A stretch of DNA of 64,000 bases from Ostrinia nubilalis (GCF_963855985.1 NC_087093.1:12601001-12665000); one strand, 5' to 3'; positions 22,801 through 34,990 are shown, counted from the stretch's first letter. A program made the numbers and translations. The notes: generated by a model not told the origin, from the letters alone.

Positions 22801-24449
22801 GCATTTAGTAAGGATTTCAAAGTGGTATAAAACTTGGTAAATTCTTGATGCAATTGTCGACAATTTTTTTTTATTGGAAATAATCCCGTTTTTTTAACTT
22901 TATCTACCTTGGTTAAAAAATATTATTCTAATGTGCCCAAAATTCAAGTTTCTAGCTTAAGTGAGGTGGTGAGATATTTTTACGAGAAATAAAAGTATTC
23001 AACCATAACTATGGAGTTTTATTCTCTCTCGCTGCTAATACCAGTATTTATTCTGTGCTAGCTCTATCTCTATGCTAAGACTCAATCAACTAAGACAAAG
23101 AGCCGGCCACTATGTACACACCGTACAAACTCGGAAGCACTACGCTTCAAAATGAAATATCTCGTTTTAACAAATGCTCGTGCAAACATCCTCTTTGTTC
23201 TGGTTTTGGATTTACACGGGTCTAGAAGCTTCGTCTGGTTTGATTCAATATTTAATAATCCTCCGGTAACGAGCTGTACAGAAAAGTTTAAATGGGCTAC
23301 GGATCCGACGGCGCCGCACGCGTTTGTAGAGTTTGGAAAATATGCCTACCTACATACGTAAAGCAGGTAAGGCATATTGTTTTAATACGAGTTTATAATA
23401 CAGGGCGATTAACGAAATTGAGTAGGAAAGTTTTCTTGTTAAACTTGTGAAGATTAGTCAGTCATGTATGACTATTTTTTGAAAAACTTAATATTTCGAA
23501 CGTTAGCTCTTTTGTAATTAAAATAACAATTTTTATCTTTACTCTAAGCTTCATATGTACTTAAATCATCGGCAGATTTTAGTTTTATTTGGAGGTATGT
23601 TGTAAGTGTTTGCAGTGTTAAAATTGATGCACTTTGGCATTGTTTTAATAGCAGATTTTAATATTAAACAAGCCAAGACCACATCTAACTTAAGGGACCT
23701 TTAGGGGATGGAATAGGGTCGATTTTGCAACAAAATACTATAGTCTGATGGGCGTCTGTACTTGAACAATAGATCATAAAGCATATTTGCATAAAGAAAA
23801 ATCTCAGTCTAATTTGGAGCTTAGCCCTCAAGAGGAGGATGGGGTCAAGCAAATTTGACGAGAGATTATTATAACTGGCCGCTGTGCGCTGTTTGTCTTT
23901 CGTCTAATGGCCCATGCTACCCGCATATACGACCGTAATTAATACAGGGTGTGCAAATAAACTTTATTGGAATAATATTTGTTTGGAATCCAAATTGTTG
24001 TACTAACATTGAGATGTCTAATATTATTATAACTCTCCGTTTGATGTGTCCGAATTTCATACATTGAAAATAAAACGATTACTATGTTTAAGTTTCATTG
24101 GGAAACTTAAGTGGGTAAAGAACTCAAAGGAATGTAAAGTAATGAAAATAGTAATAATGAAGACGTATAAGATTGTTTTATTACCTACGTCTTAAGTATT
24201 TTAAGAGCAGTCTTCTGATAAAATATACAAATAAAAGCACTGAAACTCCAGTAAAACAACACCAACCGTAATCACCGGTTTTCACTTTCGATCTCCCAAA
24301 ATGTCACCAGGAGCGCACAGACCGCAGGAGTCAATAAAACCGAGGGTGTGACGACGGTCAGCATATTGCTGACCTATGTCTGCGCGCGTCAATACCGCAG
24401 TCAGCATTTGTTTAACAATCGCTTTGATTTAATTAAACAAATGCCCGAT
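22801..24449. other. No supported gene
   Basis: A one-sided TACAGGGTGTGCAAATAAAC end lies at 23944. The 70-codon frame at 23152-23361 sits in CpG-richer, single-copy-looking sequence but shows no domain or splice pattern. Confidence 0.35.
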
Positions 24450-24779
24450 GACCGCAGGGGGTCCATATTCGGTTGCATAAAAAATATTGTCATAATTTAA
24501 GAGTGCATAAAGTTTTTTGGCATACTCATCATTTCGCATAACGTTCATACAGAATAATTCATAAGGCATATTTTTTTTGCCATAACCACTTTTATTATAA
24601 TAATATTTTAGTATATATTTTTTCTGTATACTCGTTTTTTTAATAACGATTTCTAGGCATAACATTTATTGGCATCTAAACCAATGCCATAAATATTATC
24701 ATTCATAATATACAAAATACCATAATTTTAACAAATATGAAATATAAAAATGTTATAAGTTAACAAATATAAATAGACA

Positions 24780-25196
24780 AGCAAGCATGCAAACAAGCAT
24801 GCAAGCAAGCAGCAAGCAAGCAGCAAGCAAGCAGCAAGCAAGCAGCAAGCAAGCAGCAAGCAAGCAGCAAGCAAGCATGCAAGCAAGCATGCAAGCAAGC
24901 AGCAAGCAGCAAGCACGCAAGCATGCAAGCAAGCAGCAAGCAAGCATGTAAGCATGCATGCAAGCAAGGATGCAAACAAGCAAGCCTGCAAGCAAGCAGC
25001 AAGCAAGCAGCAAGCAAGCAGCAAGCAAGCAGCAAGCAAGCAGCAAGCAAGCAGCAAGCAAGCAGCAAGCAAGCATGCAAGCAAGCATGCAAGCAAGCAG
25101 CAAGCAGCAAGCACGCAAGCATGCAATCAAGCAGCAAGCAAGCATGCAAGCAAGCAGCAAGGAAGCATGCATGCAAGCATGCAAGCAAGCATTAGG
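24780..25196 (+). repeat. CAAG-based satellite with 198-bp higher-order period
   Basis: The array is built from CAAG tetramers joined by CAG or CATG. The commonest unit is the 11-mer CAAGCAAGCAG, in runs of about six and eight. A distinctive block AAGCAAGCAGCAAGCAGCAA followed by GCACGCAAGCATGCAA occurs near 24913 and again near 25111. The array is therefore two copies of a 198-bp higher-order unit. The 11-bp unit has no stop codons in any frame, which explains the long apparent ORFs on both strands. Confidence 0.9.
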
Positions 25197-25203
25197 ATTG
25201 CCT

Positions 25204-25392
25204 TATCTCCGGCGCTGCGGGAAGTGCGGTCCTTCCGCTCTGGCGTAACATATACCCGGCATGCCATGCTCGCTTCCGCAGCTTCGGCTTGCTGGTCGCC
25301 TTCGGCGACCAGCCTCAGCCGCTCCAGCTCGCACGGCTGCCGGGTATATGTTACAGCGAGCGAGGACCGCACTCCCTCCGCGCCTCCGGCTT
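25204..25392. repeat. GC-rich imperfect foldback (about 90-bp arms)
   Basis: The centre is a perfect hairpin, GCTGGTCGCC (25291-25300), loop TTC, GGCGACCAGC. Outwards, GTAACATATACCCGGCA pairs with TGCCGGGTATATGTTAC, and AGTGCGGTCC with GGACCGCACT. The rest of the arms is similar but diverged. This segment is about 60-65% GC inside otherwise AT-rich DNA and directly abuts the CAAG satellite. No protein is recognised. Confidence 0.8.
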
Positions 25393-25738
25393 TTAAATTA
25401 CACTCTAGTATAGGGCAGACTAGTACCACGTGGAAGAGACCACGGCCAGTCGGGATCAACATAATTTCAGACCAGGCAAGCTTAATGTTGTAAAAGAAAT
25501 GTGGACTGTATAATATGTGCGTTATAATAGATAAGAGGGATTCAAGATCAAACAGAATGTAGTATCACGAGCTTAAGTTTTCTAAGAAACAGGTCAAAAA
25601 TTAAGAACAAAAATGACAATGATACAGAGAATTTAGTTTTTGCAAATCTATAGGCCGAAAGAGTATAAAGGTGGAAGGAGGATCGTTCGCAACATCACAA
25701 ATACATAATTATTTACTCTTCAATGTTGGTTGCTCTTA

Positions 25739-27282
25739 TCTATACTAATATTATAAAGCTGAAGAGTTTGTTTGTTTGTTTGTTTGTTTGTTTGTTTGTT
25801 TGTTTGTTTGTTTGGTTGAACGCGCTAATCTCAGGAACTACTGGACCGATTTGAAAAATTCTTTTTGTGTTGGATAGCCCGTTAGTTCCTGAAGGCTTTA
25901 GGCTATTTATCATCACGCTAAGACCAATAGGAGCGGAGCACCAATCAAGAATATTTCAAATCAGTGAATTTTTTCCTTTTGAGAGCTGACGCTGCGTAAA
26001 CGGTTAAAGTTTCGCAAAAATCATGTATGACAGGATTGTTCCCCTTTAAAAGTTCTTTAAAAAAGTCCGCGGTAGCATATGTCTATCTTTTAAGGTTGGC
26101 TCATAGTAACCATTTTTATGCAAAAAAAATCTGTTTTAAAATAATGCATTATTTGCGAAGGTGTTTTTATAAACATGATATTAATCCTTATCCAAATAAA
26201 TAAATTATTCACCACAAGTATTTAATTTTAAACATTCTTGCCCTTTACACCATTCGATTTCAATAAATATCTTAGGAGATATCGCAGTTTTAAAATCACA
26301 TCGCAGCAAAATAATGATCAAGTACTACGCGCGCTACTGATGGATCAATGCACAGCCTAAACCGCTGATCGTAAAGACCTGAAACTTGGACGGTGTGTTC
26401 TTTGTATGACGTAAGCATCTGATAAGAAAGGATTTTCCAAAATTCTACCCCTAAGGAGGTAAAAAGGAGGGGCAAAGTTTGTATGAAATAACGAGATTCC
26501 TTCGTCCAATCTACTTAAAATTTTGCATAAGCATTCTATAACAGAATTAATGGAAGACGTGTTTCGTATTTTAGTGAAATGCACCCCCTAACTATGTTAA
26601 AAAGGGGTAGAAAGTTATTTTAGTGGTGATTTGCTTCAAAGTTGATATTAATTACTCATTAGTGCATTTTTTTACAATCATGACGTCATGTTAACGACTA
26701 CCATACTTAACCTCGGAGTGGGTGCCCGCTGCGTGCGCTCGCCCAACAATGCATAGTAATGCATGAAAGTCATGCCGCGGGCACCTGCTTGCGCTGTATA
26801 CATAAACTCATTTTCGCGCGAGAGTTTTGGCGGAGGCCCTTGAGGTAGTGGGAGTAGTCTTGAGGAAAAGCTCCTTCTCCCACGGCCAGTGGCATGCTAG
26901 AAGCTTGGTGATTCTAGCACCCGTAGGAAAATATAAAAAAAAGTTTACCAATAATACTGCGGTAGGTGTAGTTTTCGATTTCGTTGTAAAAAAATAATAC
27001 CACCGAGTAACTTTCACCGGATCAAAGGCCGAGCTGCATATTCATAAAATATAAGAAAAAAATATTTTCATGTTTATTTAACCTGATTTTTATATTTTAA
27101 AAGTATTCTAACATTTAGATAATAACGTTAAAACATTTAAAAATAATCGTATGAGAACGTTTTCGACTTCTCCACGGACGAAGTCGCGGGCAAAAGCTAT
27201 TTGTAAAATAATTAAACTAAATTATTAAAAGTGCCTACCCAAAGTCATTATTCCACGCGGACGAAGTCGCGGGCACAGCTAG
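25739..27282 (+). mobile_element. Helitron-like element with (GTTT)n tract
   Basis: The 5' end is TCTATACTAATATTATAAAG after A, followed by a (GTTT)n microsatellite (about 25764-25815) and TCAGGAACTACTGGACCGAT. The 3' end is CGCGGACGAAGTCGCGGGCA then CAGCTAG and T at 27283. A second, decayed 3' end (GCGGGCAAAAGCTAT) lies at 27187-27200, so two copies may be fused. The interior includes CCCCTAAGGAGG-type segments common in this family. No Rep/helicase. A reversed fragment of its 5' end lies at 61138-61250. Confidence 0.7.
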
Positions 27283-27569
27283 TAGACAATATTTATGACT
27301 TTAAATGTTATAAATAATTAAATTATGTTTATAGTATTTTATTAAAAACAAACTTTATGTATATAAAAATTATGTTCTTTACATTTATGATTATTTAAAT
27401 TATGGTATTGAAAATTAGAGAAAGTTATTATTATGCCTAAGAAACCATTATGCATTTAGAAAACTATGCATATCAAAGTTTATGCGAAAAAACTTTATGC
27501 AAATACTGTTATACCAAACTAAATTATGATGAAAAATGTTATGCGTCTAAGAGGGCACCCGACCGCAGG

Positions 27570-29261
27570 TGGGAATGCGTTGTGATGAGACATACCTAGT
27601 AATGGATGAAGAGTTATTTTTACTTAGCTTTTGAATCATTAAGCGATGTGATTGACTTGTGACAAGACAATAAGGCCTTATCCTATAGTTATAGGGCTTA
27701 GATTTTTTTTTTAACAAAATAGACAAAACAATTTAGATAAAAGATTACATGCAGAAAGACTATTTTTGTCGCCACAAAGGGGCGAACATCATACAAACGG
27801 CCAAAAGTTACTTAGAAATGCTCCAGGTACAGTATCGTTTTTGCTCACCTGTATAATTGTATAAAAAAAGGTTCGCCCTTTTGCGGCATTGGCGACAATT
27901 TCATTCAATACCATAAAACAATTAGGTACCTACTTGATTATTGCTAAATCACATAATGTTGCATCCTCATATCAATGTATTATTCTTTCAATAGAAAATC
28001 CCTTGTCAACTCACGAGCTACCTTTTCAAAATGCTGACCGATCCCCTCAAGTTACAAATATCAGCGATATTTCAAAGTCGCGTGCATCTGGACGTTGTGA
28101 GGGTCCAGTCCAGACAATTAACCGGCTCAACTCCGCCTTTGAAGCAAATCGGGACTTTAATGATCCCGATTAATATTAAAACTTTCATGTGTTTGTTAAA
28201 TTAAATTTGAAATGTGGCAAAGGGAATAAAGCCGGTAATCTGACAACGGATCGAAAAGATAACAGTTGTTGTTTAGAATGATGACCCATCTTACAGAAAC
28301 ACGTCCTGCATGATTAAGGGAAAATTGGTAAAAGCCGTCGTTTGTGTATAAAATTGATTCAATCAAAATTCGATTAGTCCGTCGTGTTGAGTAACTGAGG
28401 TATTTGTGTCTGGAACGCCCATCTTTTTTCTTCCGACAAAGTTAATCATGGGCTGTGAATTAAAAAAACAGACAGAACAAGGGTGTGCGGTTGTCACATT
28501 CTCCCAACACCCTCAATGTCAGCCATAAAACGCAAATTCGGCAATAAAAAGAACACCCCGAAAACATCCTTCCTGGACAACGATTCAATACAATGCCCGC
28601 CATTCATTGCGGATTATTGTATTTTTCCAGCTCTCGAATAATATAAGAAAGGAATTAATGAATCTTACCGAACCGCTAAGGAAAAGTGGACTTTAAGTTA
28701 GGAAAGTTAGGGTTTTAAAAAGTGAATTTTGTAAGATTTGGTTAACAATAAGGACCTAATTAGCTGTCACGTCTGGCCCGTGCGTTTGTCTGTTGCAGAA
28801 GTGAGAATTATTCAAAAGATGTCTCTAGCGGTATCCTTTTTTTGTTGGCCAAATAATGGATTCGGATTGATGTCGCATTCTGTTTCATTTTTTTGTTCCG
28901 AAACGCGACAGGCGAATAATAATTTATTTATGTTTTGATCGACATCTAGTTCATTTTCTTTTGTTTCTCGTTATTGTCTGTAAATTTTTTCTTACTTTGC
29001 AGCATTTCAAAAATAGAAATTGCATAGAAAATTAGACCTTTAAATAGAATAAAACACCTACCACAGATTTTTCCCATTACTGTTAATCTCTGAAGCTAAC
29101 TCAGGAAATAGCTTTTTTGTTTAGATTGATACATAACTAAGAAGTCTATGTTTTAGATTGTCAAAGAAAATAAAAGCGTATAAAAGTGTAAAAATTGGCG
29201 TATTTCCAAACTGGTGTATGACTTTCAAAATGTTGAATAGATGGTTGAACACTGTAAACGG
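27570..29261. other. No supported gene
   Basis: Complex sequence with no recognised transposon ends; frames at 27889-28173 and 28738-28938 lack domains. The stretch 28200-28720 looks single-copy. Confidence 0.35.
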
Positions 29262-29350
29262 GACTATTCCCACCTCTCGTTCCCACCACTGCAACTCCTG
29301 TGTAGCCAGGATCTACAGCTTGACCGCCACAAAAACCCAACCAATGAAGG
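29262..29350 (+). repeat. Short interspersed repeat, copy 1
   Basis: Shares GTGTAGCCAGGATCTACAGC, TTGACCGC and AAACCCAACCA with 34911-34990, in the same order and orientation with minor differences. Nature unknown; no inverted ends seen. Confidence 0.6.
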
Positions 29351-31630
29351 TCAAGTTTGTCCCGGGGGAAAGTTAAACTGTCATTGGACCCGCAACGAAA
29401 TTAATCAGAAGAACATAGGAGGAGTTCGAAATTAAGGTTCGACTTCCCTCCATTGCAAAGCGGATGACAGGTGACAAACAAAGGTTTTAAACACTGTAAA
29501 GTAATACATTAAGAACGTGTTACTTGGAAAGTTTAAAAGTTTCTCTTCGGGGATAAGCGGGCACTAAAAAATTACCCCGTCCCACACGCGGCAATTAAGG
29601 CACAACAAACTTTACAAATGAGCATAAATCATACAAACTACAGTTGCGCATTCAAAAACAATTACGAGGGCGCGAATTTGGGCGGATGCCTAATTGGTAT
29701 GAGATTTGCAAGTGTTTCTAATTGCGAAATTTACGGAACCAAGGCCATCAGTCACAGGCAATCAGGTTAATTAAAACCATTTGTCTGCTAAATCCTTGCT
29801 GATGTGGAATTGGGAGCTGTTTGGGAATTTTTAGCTAAACAGCGGCGGTAGCCCGTTAATTTTTGGTTTCAATTTGTTTAAGTGAATACGAAGACCGTGA
29901 CCAAACTGCAAATAAGTAACAAGTCACATTAAAAGATGTGTAAACCATATGCGTTGGCATCAAATAAGTAAATGTGAGTCTTATTTGATTTCAATAAACT
30001 GTAAGAAAGAAAAGAAAAAGAAATGTTAAATTTTATCAGAATTCACAACACTTAAAAACCTTCACATTTTTTGGTATAGGACCGAAAATATACGCTGGTA
30101 CGCTAATCCAGTATCGGAATTGATTGCTCCGGCTACACAAACAATGCGCTCCTCGATTCGCTCAATTTTTCGTCGCGAAGGTTCGTTTTCATTAACGCGA
30201 TCGGCTCACATATTTGTCATAACCTGTCGCTGTTGCCCCAGCCTCCTCTGAGTGTTTCTTTTTCGCACATTTTTAATTTGGGTTGTTTCCCTTTTGGGTC
30301 TTGCACGGTGCTCCATAATTGCCCGATTGGGTATTGGCATGTGTAGCAAGGAAAAATGCTGAATTTTTTCACGTAGTTACACAATTTTGTCATTTTTACA
30401 CTCTGATGTTTTTATTGTGTCCAAGGAGACCATTTATCAGCTGTCAAATTAGTTTTTGTTTGCTGTTTAGATAAATAAGTCTGACTAGGTTATCGAGATA
30501 TTTGCGAGAGTGTAGAGTTTCTCTATCTGGACACTAATATTATTATTTGCAAGTTTAAGAAAAAATTATGTCAGTTTATACCGTTTCATTTTAATTTTAT
30601 TATTGATCAAAGATAAAAATACCTTTTTTAAAATTAATTTTGGTTATTCAAATACCTATACATATAATTTAAAGGTACAAATACCAGCAAACTTTTTCTC
30701 ATTTCAAAATTCAAATTACGACGCCGATGAACTAATTAGTAGGTTTCATTATTAACTAATCGATTAGTCTACCATCGAATAAAGCGTGGAATCATTCGGA
30801 CGTATCGATAAAAATAATCGGTTCACTACTCGGTCTCTTTGCATAATCAAATATTCCGCTCAATGGAGATTCATGCCTGCTCGTCTAGACGGCGTGTATA
30901 TACAATAGTATAATATACGAGTACTATACGTAGAATGTCTAATGCGATTTTAGGTCTCCTTTTTTAGAATATCGGTTATTTCGATTGACTTTTCAGTTCG
31001 TTTTTGGTCGCGGTTAATTTTGTTGTTTAAATTGTTATAAACTGAAAGTATTACAGTGGTAACATTTGAAAACGTTGCTATATTTTTAAATTATAATCCT
31101 AGAAATATGAAGAAGTTTTAATAGAACCTTTGGAGGCGGATTTAAAGGAGTAACTTAAAATCTTAATTTAATATTTAAACACTTTTTTAGTTTTAGTTGA
31201 TTATTCAATTCGTCAATTGTTTACGTTCATGTAATAGATTTTAAACTACTAATTCACTAATGAGACTACCATGATAAACAAGGTTGCACAACATTCTACC
31301 TAACATAGTCCACGATCCTGATTAAATTTACTTATAAAACCATCGAAGCATGAAATGTATCGAGTTCTCGTAAACATCTCATCATTATCGATGCATCGAG
31401 TAGGTACTCGGATGTTTAACGATATTGGTTCAAATCATGCATAAATATCTATTAAGGGCGAGATTAATATTTTTCATTGCGTTTGTTTTCTTTTGGGGTG
31501 TCTGAGAGCAAATGGATGTGTGAGTGTTGCAGGGAAACTTCAAAGTTATAAAGAAAGATAATTTTCTACGTAATTCACGTAAAATTGTGTGACGTGCGTC
31601 TATGCCGGAGTAAATCTAAATATATGTATA
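29351..31630. other. Single-copy-looking DNA, possible regulatory sequence
   Basis: No exon pattern. The intervals 29560-29880 and 30110-30340 have balanced composition, with clustered homeodomain-type cores such as CCTAATTGG (29689), TCTAATTGCG (29717), GTTAATTAAAAC and CCGTTAATTTT. No repeats were recognised. A regulatory role is inference only. Confidence 0.3.
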
Positions 31631-32077
31631 TGTTACGGTTAATGTGATAAATTGAAAATTATTAATAATAACCGGTTATTATGAATAATTACCGACAGTC
31701 GCGGTAAAAGTGATAAATTAATCACATTTAACAGTGATTATTTAATAATTCAACCTTAGTACTAACAAATTTCATAAAAAAGAACAACATCTTGTGTACG
31801 TGCTCGTGTACAGCCAAACTTTTGGACGTTTTGATATCAAATATTAATATAATTTGGCATAATGAGTTTGGAATGTTTCTTGCATAATATTACTTTTCCA
31901 TGATGCCTATAACATAATGATTTGATTTAAAGCGAAAAATAGGTTAAGGTGCGGCGGGGGTGGCCCTTGGGCCACCCCTAAGCCGCCTATTTAGTTTTAT
32001 ACCAAATCATGCGGTAATTTATTCATAATAACCGGTGATTATTCATAATTTTCACATTTATCACTTTGACCGTAACA
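31631..32077. mobile_element. Miniature TA-flanked element (TGTTACGG ends) with internal hairpin
   Basis: The left end is TGTTACGGTTAATGTGATAA. The right end, reversed, is TGTTACGGTCAAAGTGATAA. Similarity continues for about 70 bp through ATAACCGGTTATTATGAATA. TA flanks both ends. Inside is a perfect 10-bp hairpin, GGGGTGGCCC TT GGGCCACCCC (31957-31978). Another copy starts at 63908 and runs off the window. Confidence 0.8.
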
Positions 32078-32683
32078 TATATACTTAACTCAAAGGCGAC
32101 TGACTGACTGGCTGATTGATTGACTGACATAGTGATCTATCAACGCACAGCCCAAACACCCCTAAGGGGGTAAAACGGGATCCACGCGTACGAAGTCTAT
32201 AAACAGAAACAGCTACATATGTAATTTTTTAAAGAATTCAATACCTAAACACTGTTCAGTGTTCATAAAATATAGCTGTGATATGAATGCATTCCATTCG
32301 ACAATAAATGACAGACTCCTGTAAGATTCCCCGTTGAAAAAGTCTGTAACTTTTTATCAGCTGATAGTTTGGTCGGCTTGTAATTTGTATAAAGGAATCG
32401 ACCGAAATTAAATCGGTGTGTTGAGGACAGTGAGGGATCAGAGATTTGGCCGTGCAAAAGAGTGAAAAATATCCATGTAAAACCTAAGATGTTTTTATAG
32501 TATAGATACGTTATACCCGCTCAAGAATGGCAATGCAAAAGATTGTACCTCTTGCATTCAGTCGGACATGATCGGTTGCCGCGAAATAAGTGTAAAACTT
32601 CGCGTTTATTTCGTACCGTTGGTTGCTAAGATACTACAAACAAGTCAGCAGTCAAAAACAGAATAATTCTTAAAGAATAAAAT
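32078..32683. other. No gene; degenerate Helitron fragment near its start
   Basis: The segment 32095-32215 contains (CTGA)n, CACCCCTAAGGGGGTAAAAC and a decayed ACGCGTACGAAGTC 3' end of a Helitron-like element. The rest is unremarkable. Confidence 0.35.
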
Positions 32684-33080
32684 AAACCTTTTTAAAAACA
32701 AGCTTTTATTCTGAATTTCGAAAGTTTGTATCGCGCATGGATTTTATTTCTCTTTTCTCTGTTTGCGCTACAAGCTTTCGATATTCAGAATAAAAGCTTG
32801 TTTTTAAAAAAGTTTATTTTTATTATAATTTTATTTTACACTTTTTAGTTATATCTTAATCTCAGGACCCTGGACATTATCTAACACTAAAGTGATCGAA
32901 AAGACAAATCCAACGAACCCAAACTCGATGAGGTTCCGCCGTTTTGTTTAGGAGTTCCTATGGCCACCTCCCGACTCCATCATCAGACCAGCATATTGCA
33001 TTGTCATCGTACTTACATAAGTATACCAAATTTCAGCTCAATCGGTTGAGGAGAACTGGTCTTAAATTCAGTTGCAAGAT
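32684..33080 (+). repeat. Uninterrupted copy of the interspersed repeat at 12552/15713
   Basis: Its left part is an inverted repeat of about 41 bp: 32684-32724 contains ACAAGCTTTTATTCTGAAT, and 32775-32815 contains ATTCAGAATAAAAGCTTGT. Then follow GACAAATCCAACGAACCCAA, CCATCATCAGACCAG and ATCGGTTGAGGAGAACTGGT. It serves as the reference for the split copy in the nested stack. A nearby segment (33177-33220, CAACTAAAATATCGGCCGAC) matches the ends of the 39765 element. Confidence 0.7.
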
Positions 33081-33499
33081 TTGTCCCACACAACAAGTGA
33101 AGTCAATATAAAGCTTGTAAAAGCTTGTAAAAAATAAAAAATAGGTATCAAAACCAAAAAGGTTTGGTTTGCCACACGGTGTAACAGCCCAACTAAAATA
33201 TCGGCCGACAAAAAGTAGCAGTCTGCAGAGAGAAATCAAGAGTTAAGAATGTTACATCACTTTAACCATTTCAAACCATGCCAAACCCCGTCGTTTAGTA
33301 ATAACATAGACATAAACAAACAAGGGTTGGCCGCTAGTTAACAGGAGAATGGAGATTTCGGCTTTGTTTACATTAATTTCTTCTCCGAAACACCCGAGGG
33401 ATTTTAAAATATGCCGTTTATAAGACATTGTTTTCCATGTCTGTGAGTGCGGTCGTGATATTTAGATTCTTTGGATTTGAGGCTTGCTTCGTTTGTATT

Positions 33500-33584
33500 A
33501 GCTTAGATATTTTATACGCAATATTTTTGCGTATTATAACCAACCGAATTAAGAACCTCCTCTTATTTGAAGTCGGTTAAAAAC
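33500..33584 (+). repeat. Right end of a GAAGTCGGTT miniature element
   Basis: TTGCGTATTATAACC, AAGAACCTCCTC and GAAGTCGGTT (33569-33578) match the right end of the element at 47845-48262. The left half is missing. Confidence 0.55.
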
Positions 33585-34910
33585 TGAACTCCATCGAGGT
33601 ATTTGTTGCAATTCATAAGTAGAGACACTTTCAGGATTCGAATACTTATCTATGAACGTGTTAATTTGTATGAAATGATTCTGTTCCATGAAGCACGTCC
33701 CATGCATGCCAGATACGAGTTTCCACTAAAGTAGATTCAATTTTTTTAATGATAACCTTTTTATCGGTTTCGTAGCGTAGATCATAGCGTAAGTTATTAA
33801 CCATTGTTTCAATTATCATCCAATTCACAATCCTCAACTTTCTGTATCCCTTTATCACTTTTATCGCTTGTTCCTTTTAAATTTCATAACGCGTATTTTT
33901 GCACTCCCCTACACTTACGTTCGTAATTCGAGGAAATGATATAGCTTCGGAGGTCCAAAGTCGGAGACTAGGTGATATTCATATTGGACGCGCGGGCCGC
34001 ATTCAAATGGTCTAATTATATCCAAGATGGCGGCTGTAAAGTTTGAGGCGAGTTTACGTTTTGCTGGCTTCATGCTAAGTTTGCTGAAGGTATTATAAGT
34101 GACCTGGCGCGGTAAAAAGTACGAATTTAATCCTTGAGTAGGTACTACTAAGTTGTTTAAGTCTAAGTAAGGTTAAGTCTCATAGACTTCAGATAGTTTC
34201 AGAACTTTCAGATACTTCTTACTACGAGCTCTACTATGTGTCATATACCTCTAGACCTGTAGTAAAAAGTAATGCAATTTAATTCTTGAGTAGTACTGTG
34301 GTGGTACCTAATAACGAAGTTGTTAAAGTTTACAAGTCTAAGGTCAAGTCTCATAGGTTTAATAAAGTTTCAGAACTTTCAGATAGTTCCTACCTACCTC
34401 CACCATGACAATGTTTCATTTACCTCTGATAGTAGTGCCAGTAGGAAAAATGTAATTATATTTAATTACTGTAATAATATTTAAGTACCTATTGGTACTG
34501 TTGTCTCAGGAGAGAGTACAATAATTACAGGTACATAATTGCTAAGTTTCTTTGATTGATTAGCTGGTATATGAAATTAATCTCAAACTAACTAAAATTT
34601 GAGGAAAACCACCTCTAAGAAACATTAAGAAATACTAAACCTTGACGTTATTTTAACAACGGAGAAATATACTGAATGTAGATTTAACTTCAGAAAATAA
34701 ATTAAATGCAATCTTACAAACTTTGGATTTACACCTGAAGCAAAATTAAACTCTCGTTTAATTCTAGCAGACGGTATCAATAAATCGGAAAGTAACGTCT
34801 TTATCGGGAAGGTAAATACGCGTTTTCCCTAACTTAGTAATGGCACAGCACAGGAAGAACAGCCTATCATTTTGGGTATCAAAACGGTTTGATAAATTAA
34901 TTGTTTAAGG
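33585..34910. other. No supported gene
   Basis: An AAGATGGCGGC motif (34023) is a YY1/Pho-type site and lies in a CpG-richer patch at 33950-34080. No exon structure. Two similar stretches with TCAGAACTTTCAGATA occur near 34198 and 34370, a partial local duplication of about 170 bp. Confidence 0.3.
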
Positions 34911-34990
34911 GGACTATTCTCACCTCTCGTGTAGCAACTACTGTGTAGCCAGGATCTACAGCTTGACCGCTAATAAAACCCAACCAGTGA
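34911..34990 (+). repeat. Short interspersed repeat, copy 2
   Basis: Same order of segments as 29262-29350, including GTGTAGCCAGGATCTACAGC and AACCCAACCAGTGAAG. Confidence 0.6.

Larger units (their letters stand above)
24459..27560. mobile_element. 3.1-kb DNA transposon with 9-bp duplications and GCATAA subterminal arrays
   Basis: An exact 9-bp direct repeat GACCGCAGG flanks the element (24450-24458 and 27561-27569). The ends are inverted: GGGTCC on the left against GGGTGCC on the right, followed on both by a GCATAA-containing stretch and TCATAATTTA. GCATAA recurs at 24475, 24505, 24536 and 24657, with variants between. TTATGC recurs in the opposite orientation across 27430-27546. A 9-bp duplication with such arrays suggests a Mutator-like or related cut-and-paste element; the superfamily is inference. 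No transposase is visible. The interior holds a satellite, a foldback and a Helitron. Confidence 0.7.

Noticed and set aside
24780..25196. Possible CRISPR-like array of regular repeats
   Set aside because: There are no unique spacers; the array is a simple CAAG-derived satellite in eukaryotic DNA.
24728..25493. Six overlapping reading frames of 90-179 codons on both strands, some extremely Cys/Leu/Ala-rich
   Set aside because: They come from an 11-bp stop-free satellite unit read in every frame; such symmetry on both strands is not coding.
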